Shown here piece after piece: positions 16,120 through 23,481 of a DNA stretch of 60,724 bases (positions are counted from its first letter, which is position 1; every line of letters begins with the position of its first letter). Position numbers and translations under genes: made by a program. Location: positions 1 to 60,724 of the forward strand of contig CAIXWN010000066.1 in NCBI GenBank assembly GCA_903923135.1, given 5' to 3'. Under the pieces are notes generated by a model. That model saw only the letters and a program-made list of their open reading frames with translations. It was not told where the DNA came from and did no database searches. Source of the DNA: an uncultured Caulobacteraceae bacterium (lineage in GTDB: Bacteria; Pseudomonadota; Alphaproteobacteria; Caulobacterales; Caulobacteraceae).

Positions 16120-17426
16120 TCGACGTCGTCCCAGGTGATCGCCGAGAGCTCCTTCTTCCTGGGGCCCATGTAGCCGAACAGGAAGGCCGCCACCTTGCGC
16201 ATCTGGATCTCTTCCGACCCTTCGGTGATCCGGTAGCGACGGTGGTGGCGATAGATGTGCTCGAAGGCCTTGTGGCGGGAATAGCCGATGCCGCCGTGCA
16301 CCTGCATCGCCCGGTCAGCCGCCTCGCAGCACAGGCGGTTGGCCCAGTAGTTGCACATCGAGACCTTGTCGGAGATGCGCTTTTCCACCTCGGGGTGGGG
16401 CATCTGGTCCATCTCCCAGGCGGTCTTGCGGATCAGCAGGCGCAGCATCTCGCACTGGGTGGCCAGCTCGACCAGAGGCCACTGGATCGCCTGGTTGTCG
16501 CTGAGCGGCTTGCCGAAGGGCTTGCGGGCGCGGGCGTACTTGACGCTCTCGTCGATGCAGTAGAGCGCAGCGCCGAGGGAGCCGGCGGCCTGGCGAATGC
16601 GGTTCTCGTGCACGAAGGACTGCGCCAGGGGCAGGCCGCCCTCCGGCGGGCCGAACATCGCCGTCTCCGGGACCCACACGTCCTTGAACGACACCCTCGG
16701 GTGGTCCGTGGGCATGTTGAAGGTCCACAGGTACTGCTCGACCTCGACCCCTTCGGACTGGGCGGGCACCAGCAGGCAGGTGATCCCCTTGGCGGCGCCG
16801 TCCTCGCCGGATGTGCGGCAGAACAGGGCGCAGTGGGTGGCGTGGTGCATGCCCGTCGTCCACATCTTCTCCCCGTTGATCAGGAAGCCGGGGACGCCAT
16901 TGCGGCTCTCCGGAACGGCCCGGGTCTCCATGTGGGTGGCGTCGGAGCCGTGGTACGGCTCGGTCAGGCCGAAGGTGACGCGCCGTGTGCCCTCCAGCAG
17001 CCCAAAGATGAACTCCTCCTTCTGCGCCTGGGTGCCGAAGTCGCGGAACATGACGATGAAGGGGTGGTTGCCGACGATGGCGTGCTCGTTCTGTTGGTCG
17101 TAGTGCAGGCCCAGACCCTTGCGGGCCAGGTGCTCGCGGATCACCGTCATCCACAGGTTCGAGCCGTCCTTGCCGCCGAACTCGGCCGGCAGACAGAAGC
17201 GGTAGTGGCCGGCCTTGTCCGCGCGGCGCTTGGCCTCGCGCATCAGCGCTTCCCACTCGGGGCGCGGCAGACCGTTGTTGTCGAAATCGGTGCGCGCCCA
17301 CTCCCGGCGATGATCGAAGAAGCGGATGTTGTCGTCCTGCAGCTCAAGCGGCTTGATGTCGGACTCGATGAAGGCGTCCAGTTCCGCCAGATAGGCGGTC
17401 AGGTCGGCGGGGATGTTGAAGTCCAT
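16101..17426 (-). CDS. Acyl-CoA dehydrogenase family protein, LvaC/ACAD11-like
   Basis: The 441-residue flavoprotein has the ACAD fold: FGLTEPYHGSDATHMET (FAD/substrate), EKMWTTGMHHATH, QVHGGIGYSRHKAFEHIYRHHRRYRITEG. The base Glu is retained as E402 in TEGSEEIQ. It is the last gene of an operon whose preceding genes encode a DUF6285 protein and an APH-type kinase. That order matches LvaA-LvaB-LvaC of Pseudomonas putida, where LvaC converts the 4-phosphoacyl-CoA made by LvaAB to an enoyl-CoA. It also matches the fused human ACAD10/ACAD11. I infer elimination of phosphate rather than simple dehydrogenation. GAGGAAAC lies just before the ATG. Confidence 0.88.
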   Translation of the reverse strand: MDFNIPADLTAYLAELDAFIESDIKPLELQDDNIRFFDHRREWARTDFDNNGLPRPEWEALMREAKRRADKAGHYRFCLPAEFGGKDGSNLWMTVIREHLARKGLGLHYDQQNEHAIVGNHPFIVMFRDFGTQAQKEEFIFGLLEGTRRVTFGLTEPYHGSDATHMETRAVPESRNGVPGFLINGEKMWTTGMHHATHCALFCRTSGEDGAAKGITCLLVPAQSEGVEVEQYLWTFNMPTDHPRVSFKDVWVPETAMFGPPEGGLPLAQSFVHENRIRQAAGSLGAALYCIDESVKYARARKPFGKPLSDNQAIQWPLVELATQCEMLRLLIRKTAWEMDQMPHPEVEKRISDKVSMCNYWANRLCCEAADRAMQVHGGIGYSRHKAFEHIYRHHRRYRITEGSEEIQMRKVAAFLFGYMGPRKKELSAITWDDVDYRKGR

Positions 17427-17438
17427 GGCGGGGTTTCC

Positions 17439-17843
17439 TCAGGCGGGCGTGTCGGTGGCGTCGGCCGCGGCCTTGACGGCGGCGGCGCGGCGATAGGTGG
17501 CGTAGTTCGGCTGGTCCACGGCCAGGGTGTCGAGGGTCGTGGCCCAGAGGTGGTCGATCAGGGCCGGGTCGGCGGGGTCGATCTCTCCGGCGGCGATGCG
17601 CGCGCAAAGCGCGTCCTCAAGGTCGGACAGGGGCCCGTCCGCGCCCAGCAGCGCCTTCAGCCGCTCCGCCTCGCCGGCCACGGCCGCCGGGCCCAGGGCC
17701 AGTTCCCGCCGGACCATCTCCAGCACGTTCACCGCCACCCGGGCGTGAAAGGCCAGGCGGCCGGTCAGGGTCGGCGAGACCTCGTCGCGCAGGAAGCCGG
17801 CGACGGCTCCCAGCAGTTCGCTGGCCGTGGGTTGATCATACAA
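17439..17843 (-). CDS. DUF6285 protein, LvaB-like kinase partner
   Basis: The 134-residue all-helical protein has the family pattern YDQPTASELLGAV, FHARVAVNVLEMVRREL and a C-terminal DTLAVDQPNYATYRRA. Small DUF6285 proteins sit between APH-family kinases and acyl-CoA dehydrogenases in many genomes. In P. putida the equivalent LvaB is needed with LvaA for 4-hydroxyacyl-CoA phosphorylation. The start is TTG 17843, eight bases inside the kinase gene, because the family N-terminus (M-x-D-x-P-T-A) aligns there and no ATG is available in frame. The overlap implies translational coupling. It ends 13 bp before the dehydrogenase start codon. Confidence 0.82.
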   Translation of the reverse strand: MYDQPTASELLGAVAGFLRDEVSPTLTGRLAFHARVAVNVLEMVRRELALGPAAVAGEAERLKALLGADGPLSDLEDALCARIAAGEIDPADPALIDHLWATTLDTLAVDQPNYATYRRAAAVKAAADATDTPA

Positions 17844-18846
17844 GGGGACGCCCTCCGGGTGGGGCCAGCATGGACAGCAGATCGATCTCGGTCTCCGAGG
17901 CGCGCCGGCCGATGGCCGCCTTCTCCACCGACCGCTCGCCTGCCTGGAACTCGCAGGCCATCATGGCGCAGCTCAGGCCCCAGCGCAGGGTGCTCATCAC
18001 CTCCCAGAACCGCGCGCGATCCCGGTCCACCGGCTGGCCGGACACCGACTCATAGCCCGCCCAAAGCTCCTCGCGGGCGCCGAAGCCGCCGGCGGGCCGG
18101 TCGATCTCGCCGAACCGCCAGGAGGGGGTGCAGATCCAGCCGAGGTCATAGAGCGGGTCGCCCAGGTGGACGACCTCCCAGTCGAGCACCGCGCGCAGCC
18201 CCTCGGGGCCGACAATGATATTGCCGGTGCGCATGTCGCCGTGCACCACCTTCGGCTCGGCCTCCCTGGCCGGCCGGTTCTCGCGCAGCCAGCGGAAGGC
18301 CCACTCCACCACCGGCCGTCGCCCGCCGTTGGCCCGGTAGAGGGCGTAGGCGCCGTCCAGACTGCTCTCGATCGTCGACACCCGCAGGGGGCCGGCGCTC
18401 GCCGGGTCGATCTGGTGGATGCGCGCCGCCGCGGCGCCCATCTGCCAGGCCAGGCGCGGCCGGGCCTCGGCGTATTCCGGATCGCGCAGGATCCGCCTCG
18501 CCAGGGTCTCGCCCGGGATGCGCGTCATCAGGAAGCCCGATCCCAGGGCCTCCTCCGGAGCGAACACATGCACGACCTCGGGAACCGGCGCGCCCGTGGC
18601 CCGGGCCAGTTCGATCAGCCGCGCCTCTGTCTCCATGCCCGCGGCGTTCTCCCGCTTGACTGTGCCGCCGGGATTGCGCCGGAGGATCAGTTCGCGCCAT
18701 CCGTCCGGGGTCTCGACATCGAACGCCCAGAGCTCCTGGCTGGCGCCGCCGGACAGCCTCTGCAGGCCCTCGACGCGCGCGCCCGGGCCGAACCGGCGGC
18801 TGACCGACGCCGAGAGCGCCGCGACGAACGTCTCATCGGCCGACAT
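17836..18846 (-). CDS. APH-family phosphotransferase, LvaA-like hydroxyacyl-CoA kinase
   Basis: The 336-residue kinase has the aminoglycoside phosphotransferase fold. The catalytic loop is HGDMRTGN (H202, D204, N209) and the metal-binding loop is LDWE (D222), followed by LGDPLYDLGW. A glycine-rich loop RLSGGASQELW lies at 30-40. The genomic setting, not the fold, gives the role: it lies between an acyl-CoA synthetase and DUF6285/ACAD genes, so antibiotic resistance is unlikely. The probable substrate is a 4-hydroxyacyl-CoA. Its ATG shares one base with the synthetase stop (TGATG), and it overlaps the DUF6285 gene by 8 bp, so all four genes form one unit. Confidence 0.87.
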   Translation of the reverse strand: MSADETFVAALSASVSRRFGPGARVEGLQRLSGGASQELWAFDVETPDGWRELILRRNPGGTVKRENAAGMETEARLIELARATGAPVPEVVHVFAPEEALGSGFLMTRIPGETLARRILRDPEYAEARPRLAWQMGAAAARIHQIDPASAGPLRVSTIESSLDGAYALYRANGGRRPVVEWAFRWLRENRPAREAEPKVVHGDMRTGNIIVGPEGLRAVLDWEVVHLGDPLYDLGWICTPSWRFGEIDRPAGGFGAREELWAGYESVSGQPVDRDRARFWEVMSTLRWGLSCAMMACEFQAGERSVEKAAIGRRASETEIDLLSMLAPPGGRPLV

Positions 18847-20399
18847 CACAGGTCCTCCAGGATCAGCAGGCCGGCGGCGATCTGGTCGCGCAGTTCGCGC
18901 TTGAGCACCTTGCCCGATGCGTTCTTCGGCAGGACGTCGATGAACACCACGTGGCGCGGTTTCTTGTAGCCGGCGATTTCCTCGCGGCAGAACGCCACCA
19001 GATCCGCGCCAGTCACGGCGTGGCCGTCGCGGACGCAGATCACGGCCACCACCTTCTCGCCCCACTTGGGGTCGGGGGCTCCGATGACCGCCGCCTCGAC
19101 CACGGCCGGGTGGCGGTACAGCGCCTCCTCGACCTCGCGGGGATAGACGTTCTCGCCGCCGGTGAGGATCATGTCCTTCTTGCGGTCGACGATATAGAGG
19201 TAGCCGTCCCCGTCCCAGCGGCCCACGTCGCCGGTGTGGAACCAGCCGTCGGTGAAGGCCGCGGCGGTGGCCTGGGGATTGCGCCAGTAGCCGCTCAGCA
19301 CCTGATCACCCTTCACCAGGATTTCGCCGGCCACGCCCGGCGGCGCGTCGACGCCGCTCTCGTCGATCACCCGCACGCGCGCCAGTGGCATCTGCCGGCC
19401 CACCGAACGCAGGATCTCCAGACCCTCCTCGGCGGCGCGATCGTGGTCGGCCCGGCCCATGGTCATGACGTTGCCGCTCAGTTCGGTCATGCCGAAACCG
19501 GTGGAAAAGGCGATGCCTGGCCAGCGCGCGCGGGCCCGTCGCAGCACCTCGCCGGGCATGGCCGCGGCCCCGTAGCCCAGCCGACGCAGGGATGAGAGGT
19601 CGTACCGGTCGGTCTCGGGGTTCTCCAGCAGCATGGCCACCATGGTGGGGGCCATAGCCGTGTTGGTCACGCCGTAGCGTTCGACGTTGGCCAGCAGGGT
19701 CGGCGGGTCGAAGCTCCGTAGCAGCACCAGCGGGAAGGCCCGCAGATGATGCATCGGCATCACATATCCGGCCACGTGGAACATCGGGAAGGTGAACATG
19801 CACACCTCCTCGGTCCCGCTCTCCCAGGCGGTCATGCTGTTGAGAATGCCGGCCAGCAGATTCCTGTGGGTCAGCATCGCCCCCTTGGGCAGGCCGGTGG
19901 TTCCTGATGTGTAAAGCAGCCAGCAGAGGTCGCTCTCCTGCGGTCGCCGCCCGGGCTCGACCGCCGCGCCGGCATCCCGGAACGCCGCATAGCTCCCGGC
20001 GTCCTCCGCCTCGCCGTCGATCAGCAGGATCCGTTCGACCGAGGGGATGAGGTGGCGGATTTGTCGAATGGCCGGCAGGTATTTCGCCTCGACCACCAGG
20101 ATGCGCGGCTCGCTGTCGCCGATGATGTAGGCTAGTTCCTTCGGCGCCAGGCGGTAGTTGAGCAGGGTGAGCGCCAGGCCTGCGCCAGGCGCGCCGTAAT
20201 AGCAGTCGACATATTCGGGGCAGTTCTCGGCCAGGATCGCCACGCGGTCGCCCGGCTCGGTGACCGACATCAGGGCGTTGGACAGCCGCCAGCACCGGTC
20301 GCGGAGCTGCGCGTAGGTGATCCTCTGGTCCTGGAAGATGATCGCCGGCGTGTCCGGCGCGTGGTGCGCGGCGAGCATGGGCACATCGCTCAGCAGCAT
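18846..20399 (-). CDS. Acyl-CoA synthetase, first gene of the LvaEABC-like operon
   Basis: This 517-residue AMP-forming ligase carries the P-loop LYTSGTTGLPKGAM near residue 165, the FGMTELSG motif, WFHTGDVGRWDGDGYLYIVDR near 390, and the catalytic lysine in NASGKVLK. It is the promoter-proximal gene of a four-gene set that continues with a kinase, DUF6285 and ACAD. By analogy with LvaE it should load a hydroxy- or keto-acid onto CoA to start the pathway. CTGGAGGACGCC before the ATG is a strong ribosome binding site. A palindrome at 20449-20464 lies in its promoter region. The acid it uses is not known. Confidence 0.9.
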   Translation of the reverse strand: MLLSDVPMLAAHHAPDTPAIIFQDQRITYAQLRDRCWRLSNALMSVTEPGDRVAILAENCPEYVDCYYGAPGAGLALTLLNYRLAPKELAYIIGDSEPRILVVEAKYLPAIRQIRHLIPSVERILLIDGEAEDAGSYAAFRDAGAAVEPGRRPQESDLCWLLYTSGTTGLPKGAMLTHRNLLAGILNSMTAWESGTEEVCMFTFPMFHVAGYVMPMHHLRAFPLVLLRSFDPPTLLANVERYGVTNTAMAPTMVAMLLENPETDRYDLSSLRRLGYGAAAMPGEVLRRARARWPGIAFSTGFGMTELSGNVMTMGRADHDRAAEEGLEILRSVGRQMPLARVRVIDESGVDAPPGVAGEILVKGDQVLSGYWRNPQATAAAFTDGWFHTGDVGRWDGDGYLYIVDRKKDMILTGGENVYPREVEEALYRHPAVVEAAVIGAPDPKWGEKVVAVICVRDGHAVTGADLVAFCREEIAGYKKPRHVVFIDVLPKNASGKVLKRELRDQIAAGLLILEDL

Positions 20400-20448
20400 G
20401 GCGTCCTCCAGGCGCGTCGGGTCGCCGCCCGCGTCGCCGGGGGTAACC

Positions 20449-20464
20449 TTATAACGCGATATAA
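20449..20464. promoter_or_regulatory. Palindromic operator candidate of the LvaEABC-like operon
   Basis: TTATAACGCGATATAA is an inverted repeat with one mismatched pair around CGCG. It is strikingly AT-rich in its surroundings. It lies 50 bp upstream of the synthetase start codon, where a -10 or -35 region would be, and about 34 bp after the stop of the next synthetase. A TetR- or GntR-family repressor is the likely type of binder; none is encoded nearby. Confidence 0.45.
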
Positions 20465-20497
20465 AGTGAGGGAAGGGGAGGCTGGCCCCCCAGCCTG

Positions 20498-22171
20498 TCA
20501 GAAGTGGCCGGCCCGGAGTTCACGTTTCAGCAGCTTGCCCGTCGCCGTTCGGGGAAGTTCGCCGGTGGTCAGGCGGATGGCCGTCGGGATCTTGAATCGG
20601 GCCAGACGGCCGGCGAGGCTGTCGCGGATCGCGTCGGCCGTGGCGGGCGTGTCGTCCGCCGGATCCACCTGGATCACCGCCGCCACCTCCTCGCCCAGTT
20701 CCGGGTGGGGCAGGCCGATCAGGCCGACGTCGCGGACTGCGGCGTGCTCCAGAATGACCGCCTCGACCTCGGCGCAATAGATGTTCTCGCCGCCGCGGAT
20801 GATCACGTCCTTCTTGCGATCGACCACGAAGTGGAAGCCCTCGTCGTCGACGAAACCCAGGTCGCCGGTGCGGAACCAGCCGCCGCCGAACGCCGCCTCG
20901 GTGGCCTCGGGATTGTTCCAGTAGCCGGGAATGACGTTGGACCCGCGGATCCACAGTTCGCCGATGTCGCCGCGCGGCACGTCGGCGCCGTCGTCGTCGA
21001 CAATCCGGATGTCGGCGGTCACCACGGCCCGGCCGATGCTGTCCGGACGGGCGAGGTAGTCCGCGCCGCCGTTGGTGATCACCGCGCTGGTGGTCTCGGT
21101 CAGGCCATAGCCGTTGCCCGGCGCGGCCTTGGCCTGGAACTGATCGCCGATGCGTCGGATCAGGTCGGGCGGCACAGGCGCGCCGCCGGAGGTGACCCCC
21201 ACGAGAGAACTCATGTCCGCGCCCATGGCGTGGGCGGTCTCCAGCAACTGCCGCACCACGATCGGCACGCCGGAGACGGATGAGAGGCCATGGCTCTGGA
21301 TCAGCCGCACCGCTTCGGACGGCGCCCACCTGTACATCATCGCCACCTTCGCGCCGGTGGCGACGCTCAGATACAGGCCGGTCAGGCCGCCGATGTGAAA
21401 GAACGGGAAGGTCTGCAGCACGCCGGACTGCGGCGCGTCGGGATCGGCCTCGGCCGGCAGGCCGCCGATGATCCGCGCCACGGTTCCCGCCAGCAGGGTG
21501 TTCATCAGATTGGTCATGTGGTTGCGCTGGGTCGCCATCGCCCCCTTGGGATTTCCGGTCGTCCCGGACGTGTAGAGGATGGTGGCGAGGTCGGAGGGGC
21601 CGACGTCAACATCGGGCAGGTCCCGCGCCGGTCCGGCGATGATCTCGGCGAAATCGGCGCCGCCGGCGCCGGCGTCGCCGCGGCGGGTGACCACCACCGT
21701 TTTCAGTCCGGGGCGCGACAGCTGGTCATTCAGCCGCTCAAGGCGTTCGCCGTCGATGATCACGGCCGCAGGAGCCGAATCATCCAGAGCGTAGGTCAGT
21801 TCGGCCGTTGTCCACCAGGCGTTGAGCGCCACGACGATGGCGCCGATCGACTGGCAGGCCCAGAAGGCCACGCTCCACTCGGGATAGTTGCGCATGCCGA
21901 TGGCGACGCGGTCGCCTTTGCGCACGCCCCGGTCAATCAGATGATGGGCGAGGGCCGCAGCCTGGGCGTGGTGCTGGGCGTAGGAAAGGCTCTCCTCGCC
22001 AAAGACCGCGAAGGTCCGCGCGCCGTGGCTGCGGGCGCCCTCGAGCACCTGCCGAAACGACTGGGGCGCGTTTCGGTAGACGCGCACGGGATGGCCGGCC
22101 GAATGGTCGTTCGCCAGCTCGAAGGGGCCGGCCGCGGTCAGGGCCGCGATGATTTCCTCGCGAGAGGGCAT
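20498..22171 (-). CDS. Acyl-CoA synthetase (AMP-forming)
   Basis: The 557-residue ligase is distinct from its downstream neighbour. Motifs: ILYTSGTTGNPKGAM near residue 200, GNGYGLTETTS near 350, WFRTGDLGFVDDEGFHFVVDRKKD near 425-445, and the C-terminal lysine in TATGKLLK. A 98-bp gap with its own palindrome separates it from the LvaEABC-like operon, so it may be transcribed separately. The GGAAC-type inverted repeat 45 bp upstream of its start could control it. Together with the SnoaL-like and VOC proteins upstream it suggests breakdown of a carboxylic acid of some complexity, but the substrate cannot be named. Confidence 0.9.
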   Translation of the reverse strand: MPSREEIIAALTAAGPFELANDHSAGHPVRVYRNAPQSFRQVLEGARSHGARTFAVFGEESLSYAQHHAQAAALAHHLIDRGVRKGDRVAIGMRNYPEWSVAFWACQSIGAIVVALNAWWTTAELTYALDDSAPAAVIIDGERLERLNDQLSRPGLKTVVVTRRGDAGAGGADFAEIIAGPARDLPDVDVGPSDLATILYTSGTTGNPKGAMATQRNHMTNLMNTLLAGTVARIIGGLPAEADPDAPQSGVLQTFPFFHIGGLTGLYLSVATGAKVAMMYRWAPSEAVRLIQSHGLSSVSGVPIVVRQLLETAHAMGADMSSLVGVTSGGAPVPPDLIRRIGDQFQAKAAPGNGYGLTETTSAVITNGGADYLARPDSIGRAVVTADIRIVDDDGADVPRGDIGELWIRGSNVIPGYWNNPEATEAAFGGGWFRTGDLGFVDDEGFHFVVDRKKDVIIRGGENIYCAEVEAVILEHAAVRDVGLIGLPHPELGEEVAAVIQVDPADDTPATADAIRDSLAGRLARFKIPTAIRLTTGELPRTATGKLLKRELRAGHF

Positions 22172-22215
22172 GGTCGCTCCTGGGTTTCCTGGCGTTTGTC
22201 GTTCCCGGAAATAAT

Positions 22216-22228
22216 GAGAACGTGTTCC
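22216..22228. promoter_or_regulatory. KstR/TetR-like operator candidate
   Basis: Read on the minus strand this is GGAACACGTTCTC, 45 bp upstream of the synthetase start at 22171. With the preceding T it fits the actinobacterial KstR pattern TnnAACnnGTTnnA at all but the last base. KstR is known from actinobacteria, so the likeness may only reflect a related TetR-type repressor of lipid or steroid genes. No regulator gene is adjacent. Confidence 0.4.
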
Positions 22229-22294
22229 AAAAAGACTAGGCCCTAACCCCCGCGCGGATCAATGCATCATCGCCAAATGTCGCCGCGGCCTCGC

Positions 22295-22735
22295 TCAGGC
22301 CAGCTCCAGCGCCCTGAGCACCGCCCCCTGGTCGTAGTAGGGCCGCTCACAAAGGATCCGGTCGGAGCCCGGCGGAAATTCGAAGCTGGCCATCATCCGG
22401 ACCCTGAAACGCCGGCCGGTCGGCGACGCCACACGGCCGCGCAGACGCAGGGGGCCCAGGTGCGTGCCGGTGAGCCAGAACTCCACCAGCACGCTGTCGC
22501 CGCCGGCGGCGATGGCGATGATCTCGCTGGCCTGGTCCGGGAAGGGGACCCGCGAGGCGGCGAAATAGCCGCGCACCGCGACCTCGCCGTCGAAGACCGT
22601 TCCGGCGCCATAGAGTTCGTAGCGGGGGTGGTGGAAGGTGGCGATGACGGCGTCCCAGTCGTGTTCGCACTCCAGTCGCATGTGGTCACGCACGGCCCGC
22701 AGGCGGCGGTCGGTCAGGGTGTCCATGGTCGACAT
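22295..22735 (-). CDS. SnoaL-like / NTF2-fold protein
   Basis: The 146-residue product has the cone-shaped NTF2 fold pattern. It begins with an N-terminal helix LRAVRDHMRLECEHDWDAVIATF, then HPRYELYG, then a strand-rich core ending FRVRMMASFEF. Members include polyketide cyclases, ketosteroid isomerase relatives and dehydratases, so a cyclase, isomerase or hydrolase role in the acyl-CoA island is possible. Its ATG shares a base with the stop of the VOC gene (TGATG), showing coupling. The active-site residues are not identifiable with confidence. Confidence 0.78.
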   Translation of the reverse strand: MSTMDTLTDRRLRAVRDHMRLECEHDWDAVIATFHHPRYELYGAGTVFDGEVAVRGYFAASRVPFPDQASEIIAIAAGGDSVLVEFWLTGTHLGPLRLRGRVASPTGRRFRVRMMASFEFPPGSDRILCERPYYDQGAVLRALELA

Positions 22736-23256
22736 CAGCCGGGACGACGGATGGGATCGGCGCCGTCCCAGGTCGCTGCAGACTGACGGATGTGTTCGAA
22801 CAGCGGGGTCGGGCTTCCTGAGATGTCATAGACCTCCATCACCGTGGAGGGGTGGTCGCCTTCCGTGTCGTAGTAGACGAAACGGTTTTCGCCGATCACT
22901 CCCTGCTGGGCGATGACCTGGCCGAGGCCACGGAGGCGGGCCAGCTCGCCGGCCATGTCGGTCGTCCAGGCGCTCAGGTGCTGCAGACCCTCGCCGTGGG
23001 CGGCCAGAAAGTCGCGGTAGAGGCTGGGCGTGTCATCGTGCTGCTGGATCAGCTCCAGCTGTAGCTCGCCTGAATTGGCCAGGGCGATGCTGATCCGCGG
23101 GTTTCCCGGTCGGCCGCGATACTCGAAATCGGCGACGGGCACGACGTCGAAGTAGAACCAGGGGCCGACCCCGAGCGCCGCCCAGTGGCGCATGGTCGCC
23201 TCGATGTCACGCACCACATAGCCGTTCTGCCGTGTCGGTCCGAAGATGCGGCTCAT
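22735..23256 (-). CDS. VOC superfamily protein (glyoxalase/dioxygenase fold)
   Basis: The 173-residue protein has a paired beta-alpha-beta-beta-beta layout. RQNGYVVRDIEATMRHWAALG begins module 1, LQLELIQQHDD holds a candidate metal-ligand Glu, GLQHLSAWTTDM begins module 2 with a His, and STVMEVYDI supplies a further Glu. These resemble the metal ligands of methylmalonyl-CoA epimerase-type and catechol dioxygenase-type members. ATG 23256 follows AGGAGA. The gene begins a coupled pair with the SnoaL-like gene. The 225 bp upstream to the MFS stop contain GAACGTTC (23435-23442), a short palindrome, and otherwise nothing supported. Confidence 0.83.
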   Translation of the reverse strand: MSRIFGPTRQNGYVVRDIEATMRHWAALGVGPWFYFDVVPVADFEYRGRPGNPRISIALANSGELQLELIQQHDDTPSLYRDFLAAHGEGLQHLSAWTTDMAGELARLRGLGQVIAQQGVIGENRFVYYDTEGDHPSTVMEVYDISGSPTPLFEHIRQSAATWDGADPIRRPG

Positions 23257-23481
23257 GCGGGTCTCCTGCGTCAGGGACTGCGGGACAATGCATCCGATGA
23301 ACCCGAGCAGGACACGATCCATCGCCTCCCGGCGAGGCCGCACTCTGCGACCAGGGTCGGCGCCATCGCCAGGACTGGCTGGCGGCTGGCGGTCAGGTCC
23401 TGTGCGACGCTGTCCATTGGCACGGTACGCTAGCGAACGTTCCGTCGTCAGGCAAGCGAACCACCGCTTCGCGGCCGACGC

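Noticed and set aside
17836-18846. Aminoglycoside resistance gene
   Set aside because: The fold matches, but the operon with synthetase, DUF6285 and ACAD genes points to a metabolic kinase.
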